From: Kineosporiaceae bacterium
GTDB taxonomy: Bacteria; Actinomycetota; Actinomycetes; Actinomycetales; Kineosporiaceae
Assembly: GCA_016794595.1 (NCBI GenBank)
Contig: JAEUJN010000041.1
Coordinates: 1-64,000 of the forward strand
DNA: 64,000 nucleotides
Direction of reading: 5' to 3'
The translations under genes and the position numbers were made by a program. The notes beneath the pieces are model-generated. The model did not search any database and had not been told where the DNA came from. It saw nothing but the letters and a program-made list of their open reading frames with translations. Below are positions 8,088-16,339 of the stretch, one piece after another; position 1 is the stretch's first letter; each line of letters opens with the position of its first letter.

Positions 8088-9443
8088 ATGACAACTGACG
8101 TGTCCACACGTCAGTGTGTCGCGTGCCAGGCGCCGCTCGCCGCCACGGCCTTCTTCTGCACCGCGTGTGGGGCCCCCGTCCCGCGGGAACAGCGGGCCTC
8201 GTCCAAGGCCACCGGTGCTGCCTGGTGGCGCAGCGCTGCCTCTCCCGCGCAGGCACCTTCCCCGATGCCGGTGGCCTCGCCGGACGGCGGGCCCGCCGAG
8301 GGTGCGTCCGCCGAGAACGAGCCCTCGACCGGCGCGGACCGGCTCCCGGACGCCGCCGACCGCGGCGGTGCGATCGAACCGGTCGAGCGGGTGCGGGCGG
8401 ACCCCGAGCCGTCGGACGTCGAGCAGCAGGACGACGTCCAGCCCGCCGTGGCCGCCGTCCGCCCGGAACCTGACGTCAGCCCGGAACCGGACGCGAGGCC
8501 GGAACCGGACGCGAGGCCGGAACCGGACGCGAGGCCGGAACCTGACGCGGGGCCGGAACCTGACGCGGGGCCGGAACCTGACGTCATGCCGACCGCGTCC
8601 GGCTCGGACGAGCCGGACACCGGTGAGGTGCTGCGCCTGCCGGCACCGAGGGCCCGCGCCCAGGCCGGCCCGGCTGTCTCGACTCCTGCCTCGACTCCTG
8701 CTCCTGATCCCACCCCGTCCACCCCCGGGACCTCCGGCGCGTCGACCCTGCTCCCCGACCTCAGCCGGGCCGCGGCCGGTGACGACCCGTCGGTGGTCGA
8801 GCCTGCCGAGCCGGTGGTTCCCGCTGCGGTGTCGGAGACCCCGGAGACCCCGGAGACGCCGAGACGCCTGCGTGCTCGCCGCGCGCGGGGCGTTGCGCTC
8901 GTGCTGGCGCTGCTCGCGGTCGCGGTGGCAGCGGCGCTGGTGCTCTGGCCCGGGGCCTCGGTGGGCTCACCGGGCCGGACGTCGAGTGCGCGCCAGGCCG
9001 CGGTTGCCGCGTGGCAGGAGGGCAATGCGGCGTGGGCGGCCGGCGACATCGCGGCGGTCTGTGATCGCTACGACGGGGTTGGCCCCACCGGGATGTGGGC
9101 GACGCGGGCCATCTGCCTGAAGTCCGAACAACAGGGGTTCGACAGCGCGACGTCGGAGCGCAAGCAGGTGCTCCGCTCGATGACCGTCGATCCACGGTTG
9201 GTCGAGGTGGTCGACGAGGCCACCATGGTGATCTGGTTCCGGGACGTCCGGGTGGGCGGGTCGCGCCCGGAGTACTTCACGCCGGACGACGTGGCCGTCA
9301 TGCGCCTGTCCGACGGCCGCTGGCAGCAGGTCGGGGCCCGCTACCGCGGGGTGGTGGTGGGCCACCTGCCTGCGGGGCTCGCCCAGGTCGCGGCGGGTGG
9401 CGCCGACCGGCCGAGCACCGGCGGGTCCTCACCGCAGGGATGA
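8088..9443 (+). CDS. Zinc-ribbon, Pro/Glu-rich single-pass membrane protein
   Basis: A 451-residue protein. At its N-terminus is a zinc ribbon with CxxC pairs at residues 10/13 and 24/27. A long acidic, Pro-rich linker follows, containing seven 6-residue repeats of the PEPDAR type. After that come a basic stretch RRLRARRARG, one membrane helix (VALVLALLAVAVAAALVLW) and a folded-looking C-terminal domain of about 150 residues that would be extracellular. ATG 8088 has AGGGAG upstream. I do not recognise the C-terminal domain. The next gene, also a low-complexity anchored protein, starts 25 bp later on the same strand. Confidence 0.75.
   Translation: MTTDVSTRQCVACQAPLAATAFFCTACGAPVPREQRASSKATGAAWWRSAASPAQAPSPMPVASPDGGPAEGASAENEPSTGADRLPDAADRGGAIEPVERVRADPEPSDVEQQDDVQPAVAAVRPEPDVSPEPDARPEPDARPEPDARPEPDAGPEPDAGPEPDVMPTASGSDEPDTGEVLRLPAPRARAQAGPAVSTPASTPAPDPTPSTPGTSGASTLLPDLSRAAAGDDPSVVEPAEPVVPAAVSETPETPETPRRLRARRARGVALVLALLAVAVAAALVLWPGASVGSPGRTSSARQAAVAAWQEGNAAWAAGDIAAVCDRYDGVGPTGMWATRAICLKSEQQGFDSATSERKQVLRSMTVDPRLVEVVDEATMVIWFRDVRVGGSRPEYFTPDDVAVMRLSDGRWQQVGARYRGVVVGHLPAGLAQVAAGGADRPSTGGSSPQG
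8463..8588 (+). repeat. Seven tandem 18-bp units inside the zinc-ribbon gene
   Basis: Seven consecutive 18-mers of the type CCGGAACCGGACGCGAGG encode the repeating PEPDAR/PEPDAG/PEPDV hexapeptides. Units 2-4 are identical and units 5-6 are identical, so the array expands or contracts by slippage or unequal exchange. Confidence 0.9.
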
Positions 9444-9468
9444 CCAATCAATCGCATAGAGTGATTGC

Positions 9469-10167
9469 ATGGTCACAGATAGCTCTACGGGGGTGGCGCT
9501 GCCCGTCGTGGCGGCCTCGCTCATGGGGGCCGGAGCCGTTCTGTCCTTCGGACTCATCAGAGGTTCCGAGCCCCCGGCCGACCCTCCGGTGGCCGCGCCG
9601 GAGGCCCCGGTCGCCCTCGCCTCGACCGCTCCGGCACCGATCACCCTGACCCGGCACCCCGCGCTCACCGCGACAGCGGGCGGCTCGGCGGGAGTTGGCC
9701 AGGCTGCGGTGGCGGCCGATCCGGTGCGCCACCGTCGGGTGGGCGACCGCGCCCGCGTGAAGGCCCCGGCGCGGACAGCACCGGCACCCGCCCCTGCCGC
9801 AGCACCCCGGGCCACGGGTTCGGCTCCCACCGAACCGCCCCCTGTGACGGTCGGGGCCTCCCGGCCGGTGGTGGCGGCGACTCCGGCCCGGACCGCTCCT
9901 GCGCCGGTCACCCTGGTGCTCCAGCGCGGCTCCAACGGCCACCTGTACCCCGTCCAGGTCATCGACCCGGCCGCCGACCCTCAGCCGATCGCCGAGGCGC
10001 CGGACACCGGGGCGGCAGCACCGGCCGCGGCCGGCGAACCGACCGCGCCCGCCCCCACGGCGACCCCCCAGACAGCCTGGCGCCGCGGCGCCGTGGGCCA
10101 GGCGACGGACACCGCGACAGCCGGTGGGTCGTCCGGCGGGGCGTCCGCCGATACGTCGGGCGGGTAG
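9469..10167 (+). CDS. Ala/Pro-rich protein with N-terminal membrane anchor, unknown function
   Basis: A 232-residue protein. One hydrophobic N-terminal segment (VALPVVAASLMGAGAVLSFGLI) would act as signal anchor, followed by about 200 residues of low complexity rich in Ala, Pro and Thr. The only non-repetitive island is VTLVLQRGSNGHLYPVQVID. No family recognised. It is probably in an operon with the zinc-ribbon gene. A 6-bp inverted repeat (CAATCA..TGATTG, 9445-9467) lies just ahead of the ATG. A long frame also exists on the other strand but is Arg-rich and lacks domains. Confidence 0.55.
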   Translation: MVTDSSTGVALPVVAASLMGAGAVLSFGLIRGSEPPADPPVAAPEAPVALASTAPAPITLTRHPALTATAGGSAGVGQAAVAADPVRHRRVGDRARVKAPARTAPAPAPAAAPRATGSAPTEPPPVTVGASRPVVAATPARTAPAPVTLVLQRGSNGHLYPVQVIDPAADPQPIAEAPDTGAAAPAAAGEPTAPAPTATPQTAWRRGAVGQATDTATAGGSSGGASADTSGG

Positions 10168-10376
10168 GGCGCGCGTGCGCGCACCTCGCGGGCGGCGCCG
10201 GATCGAGCCCCATTCGGCCACTTCTGCGTGATCGCCCGCGGTCGGTATCGTGGCGAGCACGCTGCGACCCGAGCGTGCAGCGCCGGCACCCTGCTCCTGC
10301 TCACCCGGCGGGTGGGTGCCGTCCCGGCCGTGCCGCCGGCGGCGATCCCGACCGCGGCCCGACGAAGGAGCGCACG

Positions 10377-11537
10377 ATGAGTGATCTCGCGTCCCCTCGG
10401 GGACCCGCAGGCCCCAGGTCGGTCCCCCCGGGCGGGGAGGCGATCGACTTCGTCCAACTGCTCACGCCGGACGGCGCCCGCAAGCGTCCGGCCGAGTACC
10501 CACTCGACGTGGACGCCGACACCCTGCGCGGGTTCTACCGCGACCTGGTGTTGCTGCGCCGCTTCGACACCGAGGCCACCGCCCTGCAACGGCACGGAGA
10601 ACTCGGCTTGTGGGCGCCCCTGCTCGGGCAGGAGGCCGCCCAGATCGGGGCCGGCCGGGCGCTGGCACCGCAGGACTTCGCCTTCCCGACCTTTCGTGAA
10701 CACGGGCTGACCTGGTGTCGGGGAGTGGATCCGGCCCAGGTACTCGCCCTCTTCCGGGGCGCCAGCCTGGGTGGCTGGGACCCCGCCGTCCACAACCTGC
10801 ACCTGTACTCGATCGTGATCGGCACCCAGGTGCTGCACGCGGCCGGATACGCGATGGGCATCCAGCGGGACGGTCACGTGGGTACCGGCGACCCGGCCCG
10901 GGACACCGCCGTCCTGGCCTGCTTCGGGGACGGCGCCACCTCGCAGGGTGACGTCAACGAGGCGTTCGTGTTCGCCAGCGTCTTCAACCTGCCGGTGGTC
11001 TTCTTCTGCCAGAACAACCAGTTCGCCATCTCCGAGCCGAACCAGCGCCAGTCACGGATCCCGTTGTACCGCAGGGCATCCGGCTTCGGGTTTCCCGGGG
11101 TGCGGGTGGACGGCAACGACGTGCTGGCGGTGTACGCGGTCACCCGGGATGCCCTCGACCGGGCACGCCGCGGTGAGGGCCCCACGTTCATCGAGGCCTA
11201 CACCTACCGGATGGGGGCACACACCACCTCGGACGACCCGAGCCGCTACCGGCCGACCGGCGAGCTCGAGCACTGGCAGCAACTGGACCCGATCGATCGG
11301 CTCGTGGAGTACCTGCTGCTCACCCAAACCGGCGACGAGCGCTACTTCGCCGAGATCGCGGCCGAGGCCGACGCCCTCGGGGTACGGGTGCGTGAGGCCT
11401 GCCGATCGATTCCGAACCCCTTGCCGGAGAGCATGTTCGACCACGTTCACGTCGAACCCCATGCCCAGGTGGACGCCGACCGCGCGTGGTTTCGCGCCTA
11501 CCAGAGCTCGTTCGAGACCGCCGGGGGTGCGGCGTGA
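10377..11537 (+). CDS. bkdA: 2-oxo acid dehydrogenase E1 component, alpha subunit
   Basis: Thiamine-diphosphate-dependent decarboxylase subunit of a branched-chain 2-oxo acid or pyruvate dehydrogenase complex; it works with the beta subunit to load the acyl group on the E2 lipoyl arm. The ThDP/Mg site is visible as CFGDGATSQGDVNEAFVFA followed by FFCQNNQFAIS. The phosphorylation-loop-like segment YRMGAHTTSDDPSRYR is also present. It starts at an ATG preceded by GAAGGAG (386 aa). Its stop overlaps the beta-subunit start by 4 bp. Actinobacterial members are annotated both as PdhA and BkdA; without E3 or catabolic context I lean to branched-chain substrates. Confidence 0.88.
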   Translation: MSDLASPRGPAGPRSVPPGGEAIDFVQLLTPDGARKRPAEYPLDVDADTLRGFYRDLVLLRRFDTEATALQRHGELGLWAPLLGQEAAQIGAGRALAPQDFAFPTFREHGLTWCRGVDPAQVLALFRGASLGGWDPAVHNLHLYSIVIGTQVLHAAGYAMGIQRDGHVGTGDPARDTAVLACFGDGATSQGDVNEAFVFASVFNLPVVFFCQNNQFAISEPNQRQSRIPLYRRASGFGFPGVRVDGNDVLAVYAVTRDALDRARRGEGPTFIEAYTYRMGAHTTSDDPSRYRPTGELEHWQQLDPIDRLVEYLLLTQTGDERYFAEIAAEADALGVRVREACRSIPNPLPESMFDHVHVEPHAQVDADRAWFRAYQSSFETAGGAA

Positions 11538-12559
11538 GCGGCCCGGGCGACCACCAGGTCGCCGACTCGATCGAGCCGGCGGACGTGCAGACCCTCACCA
11601 TGGCGCGCGCGCTGAACGCCGGCTTGCGCCGGGCGATGGAGTCCGACCCCACGGTGCTGGTGATGGGCGAGGACGTCGGGGCGCTGGGAGGGGTCTTCCG
11701 GGTCACCGACGGGCTGGCCAAGGACTTCGGGGACGAGCGGGTGATCGACACCCCTCTGGCCGAGTCCGGCATCGTGGGGGCGGCGATCGGACTGGCCATG
11801 CGCGGCTACCGGCCGGTGTGCGAGATCCAGTTCGACGGCTTCATCTACCCGGCGTTCGACCAACTGGTCTCGCAGCTGGCCAAGATGCACTACCGGACGG
11901 CGGGCGCCGTCCGGGTACCGGTGGTGGTCCGGGTCCCCTACGGCGGGGGGATCGGGGCCGTGGAGCACCACAGCGAGAGCCCCGAGGCCTACTTCGCCCA
12001 CACGGCGGGGCTGAGGGTGGTCACCTGCGCGACCCCCCAGGATGCCCACTGGATGATCCAGCAGGCCATCGCCAGCGACGACCCGGTGATGTTCTTCGAG
12101 CCCAAACGTCGCTACTGGGACAAGGGATCGGTCGATCTGCGGGCCGCCTCGGCTCCGCTCGACCGCGCCCGCGTCGTCCGCAGCGGTGAGCGCCTGACCA
12201 TCGCGGCCTACGGCCCCATGGTGCGCACCGCCCTGGACGCGGCAACCGTGGCCGAGCACGAGGGCATCTCGATCGAGGTGGTCGACCTGCGGTCGTTGTC
12301 GCCGCTCGATGTCCCGACCCTGGTCGCCTCGGTGGAGCGCACCCGCCGCCTGGTGGTGGTGCACGAGGCGCAGACCTTCCTGGGGATGGGCGCCGAGATC
12401 GCCGCCCGGATCACCGAGGCCTGCTTCTACCAGCTCGAGGCTCCCGTGCTGCGGGTGGGCGGGTTCCACACGCCCTACCCGGCCTCGCGGGTGGAGGAGG
12501 ACTACCTGCCCGATGTCGACCGGGTTCTGGAGGCGGCCGACCGTGTGCTGGCGTACTGA
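11534..12559 (+). CDS. bkdB: 2-oxo acid dehydrogenase E1 component, beta subunit
   Basis: Transketolase-like beta subunit (341 aa), partner of the upstream alpha subunit. Recognisable segments are TMARALNAGLRRAMESDPTV, VMGEDVGALGGVFRVTDGL, the conserved DTPLAESGIVGAAIGLAMRG and the C-terminal HEAQTFLGMGAEIAARI. It begins with GTG in a GTGA overlap with the alpha gene stop, a coupling that favours equal subunit synthesis. The E2 gene follows 63 bp downstream. Confidence 0.9.
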   Translation: MSGPGDHQVADSIEPADVQTLTMARALNAGLRRAMESDPTVLVMGEDVGALGGVFRVTDGLAKDFGDERVIDTPLAESGIVGAAIGLAMRGYRPVCEIQFDGFIYPAFDQLVSQLAKMHYRTAGAVRVPVVVRVPYGGGIGAVEHHSESPEAYFAHTAGLRVVTCATPQDAHWMIQQAIASDDPVMFFEPKRRYWDKGSVDLRAASAPLDRARVVRSGERLTIAAYGPMVRTALDAATVAEHEGISIEVVDLRSLSPLDVPTLVASVERTRRLVVVHEAQTFLGMGAEIAARITEACFYQLEAPVLRVGGFHTPYPASRVEEDYLPDVDRVLEAADRVLAY

Positions 12560-12622
12560 TCCGGTGAGCCGCGACCTGGCGAGTCCACGACCCAGGAGCA
12601 GGCGACAGAGAGGACGGCGTTG

Positions 12623-13942
12623 ATGCTGAAGGAGTTTCGCCTCCCCGATGCCGGCGAGGGGCTGACCGAGGCGGACATCGTGAGCTGGCGGGTCCGCCCG
12701 GGGGACACCGTGGCGGTGAACGACGTGATCGTCGACATCGAGACCGCCAAGTCCGTGGTCGAGCTCCCCAGCCCGTATGCCGGGGTGGTGGTCGAGCTGC
12801 TCGTGGCCGAGGGGCAGACGGTGCCGGTGGGCACCCCGATGATCCGGATCCAGACCGAGGCCGCTGTCGGGGCCGATCCGGACGGCGGCGGACGCGGGAA
12901 CGGTTCCCTGCCATCGGGATCCGGGGAGCCGGCCGACTCCGAGGGCGAGCGCACGCCGATGCTCGTCGGGTACGGGCCGCGCGTGGGGGCGGTGTCCCGC
13001 AGGCGCCGGGTCGAGGCCTCTGCACCTGCCGCCTCGGCTGGTGAGGTGTCCCCGCAGGAGGTGGTCGCCGGGCTGTTCCGGCCGATGGCCAAGCCTCCCG
13101 TGCGCAAGCTCGCCCGGGATCTGGGGGTGGACCTGAACACGGTTCCCCCGACCGGCAGGGGCGGGGTGGTCACCCGCCAGGACGTCGAGGCGGCGGCCGA
13201 ACGGGCTGCGGCCGCCACGGTGACGGCGGACGAGCGGGTGGCGTTGCGCCGGGAGACCCGTGTGCCCGTCAAGGGCGTACGTAAGCTGACCGCCCAGGCC
13301 ATGGTGGCCAGCGCGTTCAGTGCGCCGCATGTCACCGAGTGGGTGCAGGTCGACGTCACCCGCACGGTGAAACTGCTGCACCGGCTGCGGCGCAGCCCGG
13401 ACTTCGCCGGCGTCCGGCTCACCCCGCTGGTGATGGTCGCGCGGGCGCTGCTGGTCGCCGTCCGGCGTCACCCGCAGGTGAACGCGAGTTGGGACGAGCA
13501 GGCGCAGGAGATCGTCACCAAGCACTACGTGAACCTGGGCATCGCGGCCGCCACGCCGCGCGGACTGCTGGTGCCGGTGATCCCGGACGCCGACTCGCTC
13601 GGGCTTCGTGAACTGGCGCAGGCGATCTCGGTGCTGGCGAAGACCGCTCGCGACGGTCGCACCCAGCCCTCGGAGATGTCCGGCGGCACGATCACCATCA
13701 CGAACGTGGGGGTCTTCGGCGTGGACGGCGGCACCCCGATCCTGCCACCCGGGCAGTCGGCGATCCTCGCGGTGGGGCAGGTGGCCGAGCGGCCGTGGGT
13801 GCACAAGGGGCGGGTGCGTCCGCGTCAGGTGACCACGCTGTCGCTGAGTTTCGACCACCGCATCGTGGACGGCGAGCTCGGCAGCCGAGTGCTCGCGGAT
13901 GCCGCCGCGATCCTCAACGATCCCGGAACCGCTCTGGTCTGA
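12623..13942 (+). CDS. bkdC: 2-oxo acid dehydrogenase E2 (dihydrolipoamide acyltransferase)
   Basis: The E2 core transfers the acyl group to CoA. Domains in order: one lipoyl domain (residues 1-78, lipoylated Lys43 in DIETAKS), a flexible Gly/Ser/Pro linker, a peripheral subunit-binding domain (about 156-191, RKLARDLGVDLNTVPPTGRGG) and the catalytic domain with SFDHRIVDG (His412, Asp416). The ATG at 12623 is preceded by AGAGAGGA. No E3 (lipoamide dehydrogenase) gene is present, so the complex must borrow one from elsewhere. Its last 29 bp overlap the 3' end of the convergent fatty-acid hydroxylase gene. Confidence 0.92.
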   Translation: MLKEFRLPDAGEGLTEADIVSWRVRPGDTVAVNDVIVDIETAKSVVELPSPYAGVVVELLVAEGQTVPVGTPMIRIQTEAAVGADPDGGGRGNGSLPSGSGEPADSEGERTPMLVGYGPRVGAVSRRRRVEASAPAASAGEVSPQEVVAGLFRPMAKPPVRKLARDLGVDLNTVPPTGRGGVVTRQDVEAAAERAAAATVTADERVALRRETRVPVKGVRKLTAQAMVASAFSAPHVTEWVQVDVTRTVKLLHRLRRSPDFAGVRLTPLVMVARALLVAVRRHPQVNASWDEQAQEIVTKHYVNLGIAAATPRGLLVPVIPDADSLGLRELAQAISVLAKTARDGRTQPSEMSGGTITITNVGVFGVDGGTPILPPGQSAILAVGQVAERPWVHKGRVRPRQVTTLSLSFDHRIVDGELGSRVLADAAAILNDPGTALV

Positions 13943-14978
13943 ACGGATTCGGGGACGATGGGACCGGCCGCCGAGTGCCTGCCGACCGGCGGGACGATGA
14001 GCGGCGAACGTCCGACAGCGTGCTGCGCAGCAGGGCCCAGCCGGCCCGCAGTGCGTCGTGAGGATTCCTGAGCGCCCAGCGGATCGGCCGGACCCGCCGG
14101 AACGGGAACCACAACTGGCCCGCCATGGTGGCCGGGAGGTGTTCGTCGACGCCGTACACCTGGGGCCGGCGATCGGCCGGCATCCGGTAGGTGCCGAAGA
14201 CGATGTCCCACAGCGGCAGGAACGTCGAATAGTTGGTGTGGTGGGCGTCGGTCTCGTTGGCGTGATGCCAGTGATGGAACTCGGGCGTGATGATCAGCCG
14301 GTGCAGCGGTCGCAGTCGCCACCGGACATTGGCGTGCAGGAACAGCCCGAGGACGAACTGGACGACGGCCAGAACGCCCGTGAACTCGGCGCTGAACCCG
14401 GCTGCCAGCAACAGCACGAAGGCCGGCGCGATGATGATCCCGTCCAGCGGGTGAACCCGGAAGCCGCTGATCCAGTCGAGCTGTTCGGTGGAGTGGTGCA
14501 CCGCGTGGAAGCGCCACAGTGCCGGCACCTCGTGTGACCACCGGTGGCCCCAGTAGATCGCGAGGTCGAACAGGGCGATTCCCAACAGCGGGGTTGCGGC
14601 GGCCGGCAGCCACCCGACCACCGGCCGCAGCAGCAGCCCGGGGATCCACGCCAGGCTGACCACCGCGATCACGGCGCCGACCCCGACCGCGGCGATGTTG
14701 AGCAGCGGCGAGACCAGCGCGTAGCGCATGTCCAGCCCGACCAGCGGCCGCCGCACCCGCTGCCCTCGGTGACGGGGGAAGAGCTTCTCGAAGGGAACGA
14801 TCAGGCAGAACAGCACCGGGATCACGAAGACGTTCCCCGGCTCGATCCACAGGGCGATCGCGACGCCCAGCAGGGCGGCCACCCGACCGCGCCAGCGGCG
14901 GGCCGGAGGTGGGGTGGCTCGGAGCCCTGGCAATGGCGCCCGAAGGGGCGCCTCTCCCGATTCGAGCAGCGTGGTCAT
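13914..14978 (-). CDS. Sterol desaturase / fatty acid hydroxylase family membrane protein
   Basis: An integral membrane di-iron oxygenase of the fatty-acid hydroxylase superfamily. The histidine clusters that bind the two irons are all present: HRWSH, HAVHHS and HHWHHANETDAHHTNY. They are set among four to five hydrophobic helices. The ATG at 14978 has GAGGGG just upstream; the open frame beyond it is Arg-rich and not homologous. The protein is 354 aa with a basic tail. The substrate could be a lipid, carotenoid or hopanoid and is not decidable. It diverges from the ECF sigma gene across an 87 bp region holding a large inverted repeat. Confidence 0.88.
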   Translation of the reverse strand: MTTLLESGEAPLRAPLPGLRATPPPARRWRGRVAALLGVAIALWIEPGNVFVIPVLFCLIVPFEKLFPRHRGQRVRRPLVGLDMRYALVSPLLNIAAVGVGAVIAVVSLAWIPGLLLRPVVGWLPAAATPLLGIALFDLAIYWGHRWSHEVPALWRFHAVHHSTEQLDWISGFRVHPLDGIIIAPAFVLLLAAGFSAEFTGVLAVVQFVLGLFLHANVRWRLRPLHRLIITPEFHHWHHANETDAHHTNYSTFLPLWDIVFGTYRMPADRRPQVYGVDEHLPATMAGQLWFPFRRVRPIRWALRNPHDALRAGWALLRSTLSDVRRSSSRRSAGTRRPVPSSPNPFRPERFRDR

Positions 14979-15004
14979 GTCCCCTCTGTCGCGGGGAGCG
15001 CCGT

Positions 15005-15045
15005 CCCTGGTTCGCCACTTCTCGGCCGGCGATGGCGAACCGGGG
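15005..15045. promoter_or_regulatory. Large inverted repeat between divergent hydroxylase and sigma-factor genes
   Basis: GGTTCGCCA and TGGCGAACC form perfect 9-bp arms around a 15-base spacer. Beyond one T:G position the arms continue for three more pairs. It fills much of the only space available for both promoters, so it could be an operator or a 5' hairpin. Role inferred from position. Confidence 0.4.
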
Positions 15046-15065
15046 TGAGGGCTCGATCCGACAGA

Positions 15066-15650
15066 ATGGGTGTGGTGCAGAGGCAAGCGCCCTCGAGCGA
15101 GGACGATCGCAGCCTGCTGGCGCGTCTTGCCGGTGGTGATTGCATCGCCCTCGAGACGCTGTACCGACGGCACGCGCCGTGGCTGATGACTCGGCTCGAT
15201 TCCCGCTGCGGGGACCGAGAACTGGCCGATGCCGCGTTGCAGGAGACGTTCCTGGCGGTGTGGCGCAAGCCGACTGCCTACCGGGGCGACGGCGATGTCG
15301 CGGCCTGGCTCTGGGGAATCGCCGTCCGGCGCCTGATCGACGAGCTCCGCCGTCGACGGGTTCCGCCGATCGACCCCGCCCTGATCACCGACCCACTCCT
15401 GGAACGTCAGGACGTCTTTCACCGGACGGCGCCCGCCGGCACCGAGGAGATGGCGCTGGCTGATCCTCGGTACGGCGAACTCGGGCCGGCCATCCAGAAC
15501 CTGGCACCCGAACTGCGGGCGGTGCTGATCGCCACCGCCATCGATGGGCTGTCCACCAAGGAGGCGGCGCGCCTGCTGGGCGTGCCGCAGGGCACCGTGA
15601 AGACCCGGCTGATGCGGGCCCGGCATGCGATGCAGGAGGCGCTGGCGTGA
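15066..15650 (+). CDS. ECF-type RNA polymerase sigma factor (sigma-70 family)
   Basis: A 194-residue extracytoplasmic-function sigma factor. Region 2 is visible as ALETLYRRHAPWL through AALQETFLAVWRKPTAYRGD; region 4 is LAPELRAVLIATAIDGLSTKEAARLLGVPQGTVKTRLMRAR. There is no region 3. The stop codon overlaps the start of the membrane-protein gene by one base, and that gene overlaps the ABC ATPase gene, giving a tightly coupled three-gene operon. No classical zinc-finger anti-sigma factor is adjacent, so the membrane protein may take that role, which is inference. Confidence 0.88.
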   Translation: MGVVQRQAPSSEDDRSLLARLAGGDCIALETLYRRHAPWLMTRLDSRCGDRELADAALQETFLAVWRKPTAYRGDGDVAAWLWGIAVRRLIDELRRRRVPPIDPALITDPLLERQDVFHRTAPAGTEEMALADPRYGELGPAIQNLAPELRAVLIATAIDGLSTKEAARLLGVPQGTVKTRLMRARHAMQEALA

Positions 15651-16339
15651 TGGATATCGTTCGGCTGGAAGCGAATTGGGCCGTGATCAGGGCGGAGCTG
15701 GAGGCTCCCCGGCCGCGGCTTCTGGAGCGGACCCTGCGTCGTCTGGGCATTCCGGCGGCGGCCACCCGGCTGGTGGTGGCCACGCCTGCGTTGCGGCGGG
15801 CCTGGCTGGCGGCGGTGGCCGTGGTCGTCCTGTTGGGGATCGGGGCTGCCCAGCCCGATGATCCCGGCAGCTTGTGGACCTTCCTGGTGCTCACCCCGAT
15901 CCTGCCGGTGCTGGGCGTGGCACTCGCCTACGGGCCGGCCTCGGATCCGATGTACGAGGCGCAACTCGCCACCCCGATGCAGGGATTGCGCCTGCTGGCG
16001 GTGCGGGCGCTGGTGGTGCAGGTGGTGGCGGTGGCGGTGGGCGGCGCGGTCGCCCTGCTCACCCCCAGCATCCGCCCGATGGCTCTCGCCTGGCTGCTGC
16101 CCGGCCTGGCACTGACCGCCGCCATGGTCGCGGGCATGAGTGCCCTGACCCCTCGTCGCGCTGCGGCGTCGACAGCCGTCGCATGGGTGCTGGGCGTGGT
16201 GCTCACGGGTGCCGTGACCTCGGATCAGCTCGCGGCCTTCGCCCCCGGAGGCCAGCTCGTGATGCTGGTCGTGGGGCTGGTGGCGATGCTGCTCGCCTAC
16301 CGCCGCCGGGACCGGTTCGATCACCTGGCGCTGACATGA
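15650..16339 (+). CDS. Six-helix membrane protein, probable ABC permease and/or sigma partner
   Basis: A 229-residue protein with an N-terminal cytosolic stretch of about 45 residues and about six hydrophobic helices ending in YRRRDRFDHL. It lies between an ECF sigma gene and an ABC ATPase gene with 1-bp and 4-bp overlaps, so it is the natural membrane partner of the ATPase and may also restrain the sigma factor. The Cys/His set of a zf-HC2 anti-sigma factor is absent. No enzymatic motif seen. Confidence 0.7.
   Translation: MDIVRLEANWAVIRAELEAPRPRLLERTLRRLGIPAAATRLVVATPALRRAWLAAVAVVVLLGIGAAQPDDPGSLWTFLVLTPILPVLGVALAYGPASDPMYEAQLATPMQGLRLLAVRALVVQVVAVAVGGAVALLTPSIRPMALAWLLPGLALTAAMVAGMSALTPRRAAASTAVAWVLGVVLTGAVTSDQLAAFAPGGQLVMLVVGLVAMLLAYRRRDRFDHLALT

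Noticed and set aside
8463-8588. Possible CRISPR-like array
   Set aside because: Contiguous 18-mers without spacers inside a coding frame; an in-frame peptide repeat.
9448-10260. 270-codon minus-strand frame over the Ala/Pro-rich gene
   Set aside because: Arg/Gly-rich without domains; the plus-strand frame has a membrane anchor and sits in line with the gene before it.
11498-13858. A 786-codon open frame on the minus strand across the E1 beta/E2 genes
   Set aside because: Arg/His-rich, no domain, antisense to two genes with clear catalytic motifs; a GC-rich shadow frame.
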